Shown here: positions 1 to 9,203 of the stretch, one piece after another
Numbering within the stretch: position 1 is the stretch's first letter
How the letters are laid out: each line of letters opens with the position of its first letter
From: Pseudomonadota bacterium
GTDB taxonomy: Bacteria; Desulfobacterota; Binatia; Binatales; Binataceae
Direction of reading: 5' to 3'
NCBI GenBank assembly: GCA_021324755.1
Contig: JAJPIL010000027.1
Location: 1 to 64,000 of the forward strand
Length of the DNA stretch: 64,000 nucleotides
Translations under genes and position numbers: made by a program
The notes under the pieces: generated by a model
The model's input: the letters and a program-made list of their open reading frames with translations, nothing else
The model's database searches: none
What the model was told of the DNA's origin: nothing

Positions 1-130
1 GCTGGTCTTCGACGAAATCGAGGTCGGAAAACATCGTCATCTCACTGTCAAGGCCGTCGAATACGGATTCGCGGGAAGACCATGGTTCTGCAAGCTCCCT
101 AAACCCAGTATTGGCGACCATTAGCTCCAT
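1..130 (-). CDS. Unknown acidic protein, N-terminal 43 residues (partial)
   Basis: An open frame runs off the left edge of the window. It starts at the ATG at 130, which sits 7 bases after a near-perfect Shine-Dalgarno (GGAGG at about 138-142), the strongest ribosome site in this part of the window. The visible residues begin MELMVANTGFRELAEPWSS and become acidic (several Asp and Glu) with no signal peptide or membrane segment. I do not recognise the family. The upstream 180 bases hold no other gene, so its promoter probably lies there. Confidence 0.5.
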   Translation of the reverse strand, partial: MELMVANTGFRELAEPWSSRESVFDGLDSEMTMFSDLDFVEDQ

Positions 131-316
131 ACCATCACCTCCTTTTCAGGGGTGTGCAACGCTCAAGGGACTGCGACTAATGCCCGGTCCACCGGGCATT
201 GTCGCGCCCTTGAATCTCTTCCGAACTTAAAACTAAGCACTGATAGTGCGCTCTCAAGGACGTGGCATCCGGTGAGGGGATTAGGTTTTTGAGGTGCGGA
301 TAGTGGAGCAAAAACC

Positions 317-520
317 TTAAGGAAGTTTTGGCTTGGGGTTTCTGATTTTCTCAACTTCTTGGGCAAAACGGCGCGCCATCCCGTGGTCTCCGAGTCGGCT
401 CGCCAAAGCCTCGCCCTCCTTCAGAGTTTCCACGGCCCGTTCGACTTCTCCTTTGCCCAAGAAAGTGCCGGCTTTACGAAACAGCCGGGCGTAAAGTTTA
501 CCTTTTTCCGCCGGGTCCAT
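317..520 (-). CDS. Small TPR-like helical protein
   Basis: A 67-residue, Lys/Glu/Ala-rich product that looks like a pair of amphipathic helices: 'ARLFRKAGTFLGKGEVERA' followed by 'LKEGEALASRLGD' has the small/large spacing of a single TPR-like helical hairpin. There is no signal peptide. Its ATG at 520 is only 8 bases from the divergent trmN ATG at 529, so neither gene has room for its own leader and each ribosome site would lie inside the other gene. No recognisable Shine-Dalgarno precedes it. I infer a real gene from composition only; function unknown. Confidence 0.45.
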   Translation of the reverse strand: MDPAEKGKLYARLFRKAGTFLGKGEVERAVETLKEGEALASRLGDHGMARRFAQEVEKIRNPKPKLP

Positions 521-528
521 CGCTTGGC

Positions 529-1263
529 ATGAAAGACTCAGCCGAGACTAACGACAAAATTCTAGGCGGGCGCCTGCAAATAAGCCAGCCGCGTCAGGGA
601 TATCGCTTTTCGGTTGACGCGCTTTTGCTGGCCGATTTTGCGCGCCCCAAAGCTAACGAGCGGGTTTTGGAACTTGGCGCTGGATGCGGCGTGGTGTCGC
701 TAGTCATCGCCGTCAAATCCTGTCCGAAAGAAATCGTTGCCCTAGAGGTCGACCCCGCGATGGCGCGTTTTGCCGAGCGAAATTGCGAGTCGAACCGAAT
801 TGCGAACGTCCGCGTGCTGGTTGGGGATTTGCGAGATCAGCACATTTTAGGGATCGAGCCACAGAGCTTCGACTGGGTCGTTGCAAATCCGCCCTACTAC
901 GCTGTCGGAGCGGGAAGACAAAGCCCATACCCGGCCCGTAGATTCGCGCGCAGTGAAACCGGCGCAACGGCGGGCGACTTCGTCAAAGCGGCTGCTCGGT
1001 ACCTGCGCTTTGGCGGCAAAGCTGCGTTTGTCTTTGTGGCCAGCCGTGCGATCGATCTGATCGCTGAACTTCGAGCCTCGCGGCTCGAACCCAAGCGGCT
1101 TCGCTTTGTTCATCCACGAGCCGATCGAAAAGCCTCGAACGTCTTGATCCAAGCGCAAAAAGGCGCGGGCACTGAACTTGCCGTGGAGCCTCCGTTAATA
1201 CTTTACGAGGCTTCCGGTGCTTATACTGCGGAAGCCAGGAAAATATTGGGCCTGGACGAGTAA
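529..1263 (+). CDS. trmN: tRNA1(Val) adenine-N6-methyltransferase family (TrmN6/YfiC-like)
   Basis: A SAM-dependent N6-adenine methyltransferase of 244 residues. The Rossmann motif I VLELGAGCG is at residues 46-54, the acidic motif II 'ALEVDP' follows near 71-76, and the catalytic NPPY motif is at 120-123. N-terminal 'QPRQGYRFSVDALLLADFA' is typical of the YfiC/TrmN6 family, which methylates A37 of tRNA-Val in Enterobacteria; the exact tRNA target here is inferred. Length matches the family (about 240-250). The ATG at 529 is the only start in frame; no clear Shine-Dalgarno is visible. Confidence 0.85.
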   Translation: MKDSAETNDKILGGRLQISQPRQGYRFSVDALLLADFARPKANERVLELGAGCGVVSLVIAVKSCPKEIVALEVDPAMARFAERNCESNRIANVRVLVGDLRDQHILGIEPQSFDWVVANPPYYAVGAGRQSPYPARRFARSETGATAGDFVKAAARYLRFGGKAAFVFVASRAIDLIAELRASRLEPKRLRFVHPRADRKASNVLIQAQKGAGTELAVEPPLILYEASGAYTAEARKILGLDE

Positions 1264-1402
1264 AAAATCCTGTAACTCGTTCGGTAGTCAAACCCGCGAC
1301 CTTGGCCAAGCAATAACGTTCAACGCCGGAGCAAATGGTAATCTCAGGTGGGCCAAGTAGGAGCCTTTTGCTCTAAAGCAACGCTTTTGTGAAATGAAGC
1401 GC

Positions 1403-2260
1403 CTAGTCCCGGGTCAAGAATTGCAATGCTATGTGCGCCACCTCTTGCGGTTTCTCCATCGGCATCAGATGGTTCTCTTCGCTCAGGTCGAGAATCTCGG
1501 CGCTGCGCGCCTCGCTTTTGAGGCGTTTCACTGCAGCGGCGCGAAGTTCGTGAGCCTGACGGGTTAAAACGATTAAAAGCGGTCTTTTCGCCTTGAGTAT
1601 CAGACTTAGGCCGTCGAAATCCGGCGCGCCGTCATAGAGTTTGGCCTCAACTTCTGGGGCGCATTTGAGCTCGCGCTTGCCATCGGCCGTTTCTCGCATG
1701 CCATAAAGGCAATATAACCTGAGCACGTTTCTGTCCCAGGTATCGAATGGCGGCTTGCTACCTAGATGCTCCATGGCATGGTCGATACTGTCGAAGATGC
1801 GCCGTCTTTTGAGCGTGGTTTCGACCAGCCATTGTCGGCGCTGATTAAGAAGCTCTCGGTCAGCTGTATCGTGCACCACCGGGTCGATCAGGACGGCGCG
1901 AGAAAGTCGCTCCGGCTCGACCGCTGCCAAGCCCCCGAGCGCCGTGGCGCCAGCCGAATGGCCGAAGCCCCGAATTTTTTGAAAGCCCATAGCATTTATG
2001 AACCCTCGCAGGTCGGCAAGCGTTGCGGGCCAGTTGTACACGCCGTCGGGCGCAGCGCCACTGTCGCCATGGCCCCTTTGGTCGTACGCAAAGACGTGGC
2101 CTATCCGCGTAAGTTCACGCGCTATGGGCTCGTACACGCGGCCAAGGAAGCCCGTCGCATGGACGATCACGATCGGTTCACCGGCTCCTCCCCAGTCGAG
2201 ATAGTGGAGCCGTATTCCGTTTACGGTGACGTAGTCCTCTCGAGGCTCAATTCCGCTCAA
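1403..2260 (-). CDS. Alpha/beta hydrolase
   Basis: A 285-residue alpha/beta hydrolase fold protein. The oxyanion-hole segment 'VHATGF' is at about 33-38, the 'DQRGHGDS' turn at 60-67, and the nucleophile elbow G-H-S-A-G gives Ser102. A C-terminal His in 'EENHLMP' completes the triad. The start codon is TTG (2260). The family covers esterases, haloperoxidase-like proteins and C-C hydrolases; substrate cannot be told. It is convergent with trmN and stands alone, with 139 bases between the two stops and no terminator hairpin that I could see. Confidence 0.8.
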   Translation of the reverse strand: MSGIEPREDYVTVNGIRLHYLDWGGAGEPIVIVHATGFLGRVYEPIARELTRIGHVFAYDQRGHGDSGAAPDGVYNWPATLADLRGFINAMGFQKIRGFGHSAGATALGGLAAVEPERLSRAVLIDPVVHDTADRELLNQRRQWLVETTLKRRRIFDSIDHAMEHLGSKPPFDTWDRNVLRLYCLYGMRETADGKRELKCAPEVEAKLYDGAPDFDGLSLILKAKRPLLIVLTRQAHELRAAAVKRLKSEARSAEILDLSEENHLMPMEKPQEVAHIALQFLTRD

Positions 2261-2790
2261 TTTTAAGACCTCACGTATTTCTGGGCGAAATTCCTATCGT
2301 TTTATAGTAAAGCACGGTTAGCGTCGCGCTGCATGGCTTTCAAGGCCAAGTTTTGGGGCGCCCAAAGCGCTTGCTCGCATAAACCGCTTTATAGGTTATA
2401 GGCAATCTAGGACAGGGTTTAAACTTTTTCTAGCTTTGCACCGAGGAATTGGATCAGAAACGGTTTTGAAAGAAACTCGCCGCCTTAAAAAGCCTCGTGC
2501 AATTAAGCGGACTTCAAGCGGGGCTTGGCAAAAGGTTTTGCCTTCATCAAGCTTTTTGGAGCTAAGTATAGTCGAGAGTTCGGGGCAAGCGGCAGGGATA
2601 GCGCCGGTACGGTAATTTGTTAGCATAAACGTGACCCCGTAGAAGGTGTTCGTATGACATTTCCAAGAGTCAGTCACTTCTAGCTCATGATTACGTTTTC
2701 AAAGAAGGGTTGCCGGTTGGATGCTGAGAAGATGCCGATGCGCAACCCAGTATCGGCTCCGCGCAATTCTTTGCTGAGCACAACGAGGGA
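2261..2790. other. Intergenic region, no gene seen
   Basis: About 530 bases between the divergent hydrolase and coaE. A 93-codon open frame on the minus strand (2396-2677) has no ribosome site and an unlikely composition, so I do not call it. I see no RNA gene or hairpin here. The promoters of both flanking genes should lie in it. Confidence 0.5.
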
Positions 2791-3408
2791 ATGATTACTA
2801 TAGGCCTTACGGGTGGAATCGGCGCCGGCAAAAGCTCGGTTGCGAAAATTTTAGCGGAGCTGGGGGCGCCAGTAATTAACGCTGACGAAATAGGACATTC
2901 CGTATACTTGCCGGGCGAGCCTGCCTACAGGGAATTAATCGACGCCTTTGGGCAGGAAATTGTAGCTTCTGATGGAACGATCGACCGCAAGCGGCTAGGC
3001 GCGATCGTATTTTCCGACGCTGAAGCTTTACGCCGATTGAATTCGATCGTTCATCCGCGAATTCATCAACGGCTGCGAGAGATGATCGCGGCGATGCGCA
3101 AGCAGGGAGAAGCGCGCCCTATCGTAATCGAGGCGGCCGTTCTGATAGAAGCGGGATGGCACGACCTGTGCCAGCAGATATGGGTAATTACCGCGCCCAG
3201 GGAAGAGATAATTCGCCGACTAGAGAGCCAGCGCGGGTTGAGACCGGAGGAGATTAGGGCGCGAATCGAAGCTCAACTCAGCGACGATGAGCGCCGAAAG
3301 CTTGCGGTCGCGGTGATCGAAAACAATCAAGGCTTCGAAGAGCTAAGGGAAAAGGTTCGCGCCTTGTGGGAGAAAACCCTTGATGAGTCGACTCGGTCAT
3401 GCAACTAG
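2791..3408 (+). CDS. coaE: Dephospho-CoA kinase
   Basis: Catalyses the last step of coenzyme A synthesis, ATP-dependent phosphorylation of the 3'-hydroxyl of dephospho-CoA, in the cytoplasm. The P-loop GLTGGIGAGKSS is at residues 5-16, 'NADEIGH' carries the catalytic Asp, and 'VHPRIHQRL' and the lid segment 'RLESQRGL' match CoaE. At 205 residues it is full length. The ATG at 2791 follows a short 'GAGGGA'. The next gene is panE, another CoA-pathway enzyme, about 200 bases downstream on the same strand. Confidence 0.93.
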   Translation: MITIGLTGGIGAGKSSVAKILAELGAPVINADEIGHSVYLPGEPAYRELIDAFGQEIVASDGTIDRKRLGAIVFSDAEALRRLNSIVHPRIHQRLREMIAAMRKQGEARPIVIEAAVLIEAGWHDLCQQIWVITAPREEIIRRLESQRGLRPEEIRARIEAQLSDDERRKLAVAVIENNQGFEELREKVRALWEKTLDESTRSCN

Positions 3409-3609
3409 TGGTTCTTGCCCGCGCACCGAAAGAATTGCATCGCTAAATGGCTGGAGCGGCGGGTTAATCCAAGATAAGGATCGGTCCTGCCTGGGAAGTA
3501 GGGACGTCATCGATGCTTATTCGGAGAGTCGTTAAGAACTCGGCGCGATGGCTCAAGACGGGCATACCTAAACGGAAATACGGTTTTTTGTTTCTGCCAG
3601 AGGGTTGAA

Positions 3610-4542
3610 ATGAAGATTTTAGTGATGGGTGCCGGAGCAGTGGGGGCTTATTTTGGTGCCAGGCTTCAAGCCGCGGGCGAAGAGGTCGTGTTCTGCGCTC
3701 GGGGAGAAAACCTAAAGGCTCTTAAAGAGCGCGGTCTGGAAGTCAAAAGTTATCTCGGAGACCTCGAACTTAGGGTTGTCGCGACCGAGGAACCGAGGGA
3801 GTATGCCCCATACGACCTGGTGCTTTTCTGTGTAAAGTTGTACGACACCGAGCAGGCTGCCGACAAACTCAAGGGCACACTTGCGCCAGGCGGCGTAATT
3901 ATGACTTTGCAGAACGGAATAGAGGGCGAAGCTCGGCTGGCGGAAATTTTTGGAAAAGAGTGCATGATGGCGGGCAATGCCCGCGTGGGTGTGGAATTGG
4001 TCGCGCCTGGCAAAGTGGTCCACTCGACCACGGGCACGATAGAGTTTGGCGAGTTAGACGGGCGGATAACGCAGCGCGCACAGGCTATTGCCGAGGTGTT
4101 CGAGCGCGCTGGCATCCTCGGCGAACTCACCACAGATTTGCGCGCCAAGCGCTGGGAGAAACTGATGTGGAACGCCACTTTCAACACCTTGACCACGCTG
4201 ACTCGCCGGCGCGTCGGCGAGGTGCTGGCCGACTCCCAGGGACGCGAGCTCGCGCGCGCCTTGATGTACGAGGTTCAGGCCGTCGCTCGCGCCGACGGTG
4301 TCGAGCTTTCGAACGAAAGGGTCGAGGCACTGTTCACGCACTCGATCGCAAAACTGTCACCACTTAAAACCTCTACTTTTCAAGACCTCGAGCGGGGAAA
4401 GCGCCTAGAATATGATGCACTGACCGGTGCTGTCCTTCGGGTGGCCAAGCGTCATGGTGTAAGGGTGCCTATAACGGAGACCGTACACACTCTTATTAAA
4501 CTGCTGGACGACGGCCTTCGAGCAGCATCTAAGCCGTCCTAA
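3610..4542 (+). CDS. panE: 2-dehydropantoate 2-reductase
   Basis: Reduces ketopantoate to pantoate with NADPH in pantothenate/CoA synthesis. The 310-residue product has the dinucleotide-binding motif GAGAVGAYFGARL at 7-19, the conserved 'QNGIEGEA' loop near 97-104, the catalytic Lys region 'KRWEKLMWNATFN', and the C-terminal substrate-binding 'STFQDLERGKRLEYDALTG' (the Glu-x-x-Tyr pattern of ApbA/PanE). A good ribosome site (GAGGG, 5 bases) precedes ATG 3610. Members of this family can also act on other 2-oxoacids, so the substrate is inferred from family and from the nearby coaE. Confidence 0.88.
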   Translation: MKILVMGAGAVGAYFGARLQAAGEEVVFCARGENLKALKERGLEVKSYLGDLELRVVATEEPREYAPYDLVLFCVKLYDTEQAADKLKGTLAPGGVIMTLQNGIEGEARLAEIFGKECMMAGNARVGVELVAPGKVVHSTTGTIEFGELDGRITQRAQAIAEVFERAGILGELTTDLRAKRWEKLMWNATFNTLTTLTRRRVGEVLADSQGRELARALMYEVQAVARADGVELSNERVEALFTHSIAKLSPLKTSTFQDLERGKRLEYDALTGAVLRVAKRHGVRVPITETVHTLIKLLDDGLRAASKPS

Positions 4543-5073
4543 CCAAGCTCGGCGCCGTCCGAATTGGTTTGCGCTTGGCAAACGGCGCTCGATAGCCTCC
4601 TAGGCTCTGGCGCGCTGCAAAAAGTTCTTACTCGTGGGGAATCCTGATGGGCCGATTGTTTGCGCGGCCGTCGCTCGCCTTTTATCAACGCGCTTGCGGG
4701 TGTTTTAAGTGGTATCGCTGGGCCTCCAGCTGGATCGATATTGAACCGACTTTGGCGGCCCAAATTTTCTCGCTCGCAGCTTGCGTATTGTTACGTGGCG
4801 TGAGCACACCTGGTCCTGTTCATCCGGTCCTGGGAACGCATTGACCGCATTGGACGATAGGAGTGAGATTCAGTCGACCTTTGTGGTTCGATTGCTTCGA
4901 CCGGCTCGAGGCTTTGAGTTTTGGCGTCAGTACTCATTCGCTGGCCGCAAGCCCGGGTTTTTGCTAGGCAATAATAGTTAGCTAGTGTGGTGGCACCGCT
5001 AGGTTACGTGATACCGCGGCGGCGTTGGGCTCAGGGTTAATTTCATACGCTTCAAGGGGGATAGGATAAAGCA
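4543..5073. other. Intergenic region, no gene seen
   Basis: About 530 bases between panE and the alcohol dehydrogenase gene. The short open frames here have no ribosome sites and poor composition. I see no convincing terminator after panE. A strong purine-rich ribosome site (AAGGGGGAT, near 5055) closes the region in front of the next gene. Confidence 0.45.
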
Positions 5074-6159
5074 ATGAAAGCAGCTGTCTTTCGGGAACCA
5101 GGAAAGCCTTTGACGATCGAAGACCTCCATGTAGATAAACCTCGGGGCAGAGAAGTACTAGTTAGGACCGTAGCAGCGGGCGTTTGCCACAGCGATTTGC
5201 ACTTTGTTGAGGGATTGTATCCTTATCCCGCACCAGCCGTGCTTGGCCATGAGTCAGCAGGAATAGTCGAACAAGTTGGCGAACAAGTAACTTACGTCAG
5301 CCCTGGAGACCATGTAATCGCGTGTTTGACTGTCTTTTGCGGGTCGTGCGAGCAGTGCTTGTCCGGGCGCCCCAATTTGTGCTCTAACCGCGCTGCGACC
5401 CAACGCGATCCCTCCGGCGAGCCGCGCTTGAAGCTCGGCAACGAAATGGTTCATCAGTTCATGGATATCGGCGGCTACGCCGAAAAGATGCTGCTGCACG
5501 AGAACGCCGTGGTCAAAGTTACCAAGGAGATACCGCTCGATCGCGCCGCGCTTATAGGATGTGCCGTAACAACCGGACTGGGTGCGGTGTTCAACACCGC
5601 CAAGGTTCAACCAGGCTCCTCGGTTGCGGTCTTCGGATGTGGGGGCGTGGGGCTAGCTGTGGTGCAAGGCGCAAAACTTGCCGGCGCTCGGCAAATAATT
5701 GCGGTAGACGTCTTTGAGCACAAACTTGAAACCGCGAAGAAATTTGGCGCTACCCACACGGTCGTAGCCGCTGGAGATAATCCAGTGCGTAAAATCCGCG
5801 AATTGAGCGGCGGGGGTGTGGATTACTCGTTCGAGGCGATAGGCAAGAAAGAGACGGCCGAGCAAGCGTTCTACTGTCTTGCTCCAGGCGGGACTGCTAC
5901 CGTTATCGGGATGGTGCCCGGCAAGGACAAGATCGAAATTGACGGCCGCCACTTCCTGGTGGAGAAAAGAATTCAAGGCACGTTCATGGGTTCAGCCCGC
6001 CATCGGATCGATATCCCCCGCTACGTGGACTTTTATCTCCAGGGACGGCTTAACCTGGACGATATGGTGACGCGCCGGCGGCGCCTCGACGAGATAAATC
6101 AGGCTTTCGAGGCGATGAAAGCCGGCGAAGTAGTGCGCACGGTACTGACTTTTAATTAG
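5074..6159 (+). CDS. Zinc-dependent alcohol dehydrogenase (class III-like MDR)
   Basis: A 361-residue zinc MDR dehydrogenase. Catalytic-zinc ligands are visible: C38, H59-E60 in the GHE signature and C163. The structural zinc lobe has C89, C92, C95 and C103. The NAD(P) motif GCGGVG is at 188-193, followed by an acidic 'VDVFEHKL' that favours NAD. It resembles the Zn-ADH group often annotated as S-(hydroxymethyl)glutathione or S-(hydroxymethyl)mycothiol dehydrogenase, but the substrate cannot be fixed. ATG 5074 has a strong GGGGGAT ribosome site. Possible roles are alcohol or aldehyde oxidation linked to the PQQ dehydrogenase elsewhere in the window (inference). Confidence 0.85.
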   Translation: MKAAVFREPGKPLTIEDLHVDKPRGREVLVRTVAAGVCHSDLHFVEGLYPYPAPAVLGHESAGIVEQVGEQVTYVSPGDHVIACLTVFCGSCEQCLSGRPNLCSNRAATQRDPSGEPRLKLGNEMVHQFMDIGGYAEKMLLHENAVVKVTKEIPLDRAALIGCAVTTGLGAVFNTAKVQPGSSVAVFGCGGVGLAVVQGAKLAGARQIIAVDVFEHKLETAKKFGATHTVVAAGDNPVRKIRELSGGGVDYSFEAIGKKETAEQAFYCLAPGGTATVIGMVPGKDKIEIDGRHFLVEKRIQGTFMGSARHRIDIPRYVDFYLQGRLNLDDMVTRRRRLDEINQAFEAMKAGEVVRTVLTFN

Positions 6160-6389
6160 GTAATCATGTAAACGCGGCCTGTTGGCTTTAGCCTGGGACG
6201 GCCTGGGGATAAGTTTAGGTTTGCCCAGATGACGTTATGGTAGTTTTGAAGCGATGGTCTTGCCGATTCGTGTTCGGATGGTAAAGCCGGTAGTATGTGG
6301 CGATAGGATCGCCAGTTTTTAGGCAGGGGCAAGCTGTCGCCGCGAGCATATCCAATTGCCGTTGTTGGTTCAGTAAGAGGAAGAACTGA

Positions 6390-7319
6390 GTGCCATTAGA
6401 TTGGCAGATTCGCGCGTTTCTTGAGCTTTTCGAGAGGGGCGAGGCGCTCGCTTTCCATGCGCTTGGGGTCGAGAAGGCTCGCCGCGCCATAGCCGAGCAA
6501 AGCATACCGCTTGGCCCGCCTCAGCCGGTTGCTGCGGTGGAGGACCGTAGTATCCCGGGGCCGGACGGAGAGGTCACCGTGCGTATTTATCGGCCTTATG
6601 ACCCGGTTCCTGCTGGCGCCCTCGTGTACTTCCATGGCGGCGGATGGGTTCTGGGAAGCATCGCAACGCACGACGCAGTGTGCCGGGCCCTGACCAACGC
6701 CGCGGGATGCGTTACGGTGTCAGTGGAGTATCGCCTTGCGCCCGAGCACAAGTTTCCCGCCGGGCTCGAAGATTGTTTCGCCGCCACAGGATGGGTGGTC
6801 GAGAACGCCGAGAATCTGGGTCTTCGCGCGCCCAAAGTCGCCGTTGGCGGAGACAGCGCGGGCGGAAACCTCGCAGCTTGCGTGGCGCTTAAAGCTCGCG
6901 AGCTTGGCGGGCCCCAAATTGCTGCTCAGCTACTAATCTATCCCGTTATCGACGACTCGCTCGACACCCCCTCCTACGAGGCTTTTGGCCAAGGCTACTT
7001 TCTTACGCGAGCGGACATGGAATGGTTCTGGAATCTTTACGTCAAGGATCCCTCGGATCGGGACAATCCGCTGTGCTGTCCTTCCAAGGCTAAAAGCGTA
7101 GACGGGTTACCGCCGGCGCTGATAGTTACGGCCGAGTTCGACCCGCTGCGGGACGAGGCCGAGCAATATGCGCAGCGTTTGAAAGCGGCGGGTGTGCCCG
7201 TAACTTTGAAACGCTATGACGGCATGATTCACGGTTTCTTTCGCTTGGGCCACTTGGTGGAGCGAGCTCGATGTGCCGTCAAAGAAGTCGGCGAGTTGTT
7301 GCGGCTTGCGCTGACATAA
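6390..7319 (+). CDS. Alpha/beta hydrolase, hormone-sensitive-lipase family (family IV esterase)
   Basis: A 309-residue esterase/lipase. The HGGGW oxyanion motif is at 82-86, the nucleophile Ser156 is in GDSAGG, Asp251 is in 'EFDPLRDEA' and His281 in 'MIHGFF', a complete HSL-type triad. No signal peptide, so cytoplasmic. The start is GTG at 6390, with AGAGGAAG 7-14 bases upstream. It lies 230 bases after the alcohol dehydrogenase on the same strand. Likely hydrolyses short-chain acyl esters; substrate unknown. Confidence 0.88.
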   Translation: MPLDWQIRAFLELFERGEALAFHALGVEKARRAIAEQSIPLGPPQPVAAVEDRSIPGPDGEVTVRIYRPYDPVPAGALVYFHGGGWVLGSIATHDAVCRALTNAAGCVTVSVEYRLAPEHKFPAGLEDCFAATGWVVENAENLGLRAPKVAVGGDSAGGNLAACVALKARELGGPQIAAQLLIYPVIDDSLDTPSYEAFGQGYFLTRADMEWFWNLYVKDPSDRDNPLCCPSKAKSVDGLPPALIVTAEFDPLRDEAEQYAQRLKAAGVPVTLKRYDGMIHGFFRLGHLVERARCAVKEVGELLRLALT

Positions 7320-7416
7320 GAGGAGCGCGCCGCTTCGACGCCCTCATGCGGATCTTACACCTGCGAGATTCGCTACGATGAAGTTGCGCGCAAAAGGCAG
7401 CCGCGGCGTCCCGTTT

Positions 7417-8181
7417 TTACCAGCGTTCGTACTCGACCCAACGGCGTGGATAGCCGGCGCCGCGCAGCAGGTCTCTGAGCTTTAGCACGTCGTTGCCGAC
7501 TCCGCAAATGTAGAAATGACGCTCCCGTAGCGCGTCGCCTTTTACATAGCGGCGCTCGAGATCGTCCAGTAGCGCCGACAAACGGCCAGTGGCAGTGATT
7601 ATAGGCTCAAAGCGAAAGCGTGGATCGCGCTGCGCCAGGGCTTCGAATTCGCTTCGATAAAGCAGGTGTTCGCCGTCGGGGGCAGTGTAAATCAAGCTAA
7701 GCGGGGGATGGTCTGGGGTGCTAATTGCTCGCCGAAGCATCGGTCGAATCGGGGCGATAGCTGTACCTTCCGCGATGAAAACCGTTTCGACCTGCGGCGG
7801 CTCGTTTAAAGTAAAAACTCCAAAGGGCCCGGTGAAACTTAGAGTCGAACCCTCTTTTAGGCTAAACAGATAATTAGAGCCGACTCCTCCGTCGATTAGA
7901 TTGAGGCAAATCTCGAACGGTTGGCCATCCTCGGGGCTGGATGCGAGCGAGTAAGACCGCGTAATCGGCTTATCGCCGGCGGGAATTATCACGGAAATGA
8001 ATTGGCCAGGAGCGAACGAAAACTCGCTTGCGCCTGGAATTCGAATGAGCAGCGAGCGGGTATCGCTGTTATGAATCACGACCCTTTCGATCACGCCCTC
8101 GTACGGAACGCGCCGCTTTATGCCGATAAACTCTTGAGCCAAGGCTGACGACTTCCCTTTGTCTGGAAAAGTTTCTTTCAA
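7417..8181 (-). CDS. FAD/NAD(P)-binding oxidoreductase, ferredoxin-NADP reductase superfamily
   Basis: A 254-residue reductase-only protein. An FAD-binding beta barrel with the RSYSLAS motif (RxYS, near residue 85) is followed by an NAD(P)-binding domain with 'EGTAIAPIRPMLR', where the usual GGTGIAPxxS is changed, and the C-terminal 'YICGVGNDVLKL' and 'VEYERW'. There is no [2Fe-2S] domain, so electrons must go to a separate partner. Start ATG 8181. It is convergent with the esterase. The usual partner (oxygenase, ferredoxin or hemoprotein) is not next to it. Confidence 0.8.
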   Translation of the reverse strand: MKETFPDKGKSSALAQEFIGIKRRVPYEGVIERVVIHNSDTRSLLIRIPGASEFSFAPGQFISVIIPAGDKPITRSYSLASSPEDGQPFEICLNLIDGGVGSNYLFSLKEGSTLSFTGPFGVFTLNEPPQVETVFIAEGTAIAPIRPMLRRAISTPDHPPLSLIYTAPDGEHLLYRSEFEALAQRDPRFRFEPIITATGRLSALLDDLERRYVKGDALRERHFYICGVGNDVLKLRDLLRGAGYPRRWVEYERW

Positions 8182-8429
8182 GATTGACTATATCACCATC
8201 GTCGATATTTTTCTTACGCGTATCTCTTGCCCTGAAGCCCTTTGGCACCGTGTTCGAAAGGCCATTTTGTCCGATGCTTCAGCGAAACAATCGCTTGTGC
8301 ATCCAGCGTTCGGTCGCCAAACACAGTGCGCAGCGTCGTTCAAGCCGTCCGTTTTTTGACATTAGCGCGGTCGCCCGCGGTCTCTATCTGTTCGGACTTG
8401 GGACGGCCGAGGTACGGAAGGTCGCTAGC

Positions 8430-9203
8430 TTAAACGGGAATTCGTGCTGTTGCGCTAAAGCCGGCGCGCCCGCTCGATTTTATTTCAACCTGACCGTTTA
8501 AGGCGGCTAGATGGTAGCACGCCAAAAGAGATGAAAGTTGGGAGGGACGAACCTTGTCCGGCTTTGGGTGGGTTAAAAAACCGTATGGGGAACTTAAGTT
8601 GCGTCCAGGTCGCATTGGCGAAGCTTTGTGCACTCGAAATGTCAATGCCAGGCGTTTCCCAGAACTTAACTTTCGACTGTACACGAGCTCGATTGTCAGT
8701 CGGTTAGGAGCCGCTCGCTCGGTCAGCGACGCTACAAGATTGAGCACAAAAGAGCGTACATGACGCCAGTCGGCGTGTAGCGTGGTATGGGGCGACTTGT
8801 TTTTAATCAAAAGCTTGCTGTTTTTACGTCGACACAAATGTTCCAGTACTGGGGCAAGCTCTCTTATAAGCTCGTCGGTTTGGAACGTCTCGGCGCAGGT
8901 GTAGTCGGCGCTAGCACTTGCAAGAGCGGCATCCGCGATGTTTCCCACAGCGTAGTCCAATCCATACAGCGCAGAGCGAAGCCGTTCGAGAAGGATTCGC
9001 TCCGTGCGGTAGTTTTTCGATACGCGCGCTCGCTCGGTCAGTATTTCGACGAAACCCAGTGCGGGCTGAAGCCTTTCTCTCAGTTCACCGATAAGCTCGC
9101 CTAGCGAGGGTGGGGTTAGAGTTTGTCGTAGCTGATAGGCGAAATTGATTTTCCCATTAGCAGTCGACAAAGCTTTTAGTTCGTTCGTCTGTGATGGCAC
9201 CAT
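8430..9203 (-). CDS. Histidine-kinase-like protein lacking the phospho-acceptor and ATP-site residues
   Basis: The 257-residue product aligns over its length with the HisKA plus HATPase_c core of sensor kinases: 'GELRERLQPALGFVEILTE' matches the H-box helix, 'RHVRSFVLNLVASLTE' the N-box helix, and the end 'HLAALNGQVEI...GFSATARIPV' the last strands. The H-box His is Gly39, the N-box Asn is Ser160, and no DxGxG follows, so it is unlikely to bind ATP or autophosphorylate. No membrane or PAS segment precedes it. I chose ATG 9203 (GGAG 9 bases upstream) over a TTG at 9290. It could be a chorus-type histidine phosphotransferase or a scaffold. Confidence 0.65.
   Translation of the reverse strand: MVPSQTNELKALSTANGKINFAYQLRQTLTPPSLGELIGELRERLQPALGFVEILTERARVSKNYRTERILLERLRSALYGLDYAVGNIADAALASASADYTCAETFQTDELIRELAPVLEHLCRRKNSKLLIKNKSPHTTLHADWRHVRSFVLNLVASLTERAAPNRLTIELVYSRKLSSGKRLALTFRVHKASPMRPGRNLSSPYGFLTHPKPDKVRPSQLSSLLACYHLAALNGQVEIKSSGRAGFSATARIPV

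Noticed and set aside
163..366. 67-codon frame on the minus strand near the left end
   Set aside because: Overlaps the better small helical ORF, has no ribosome site and an unlikely composition.
2396..2677. 93-codon minus-strand frame between the hydrolase and coaE
   Set aside because: No ribosome site, Cys/Arg-rich composition unlike neighbouring genes, no recognisable domain.
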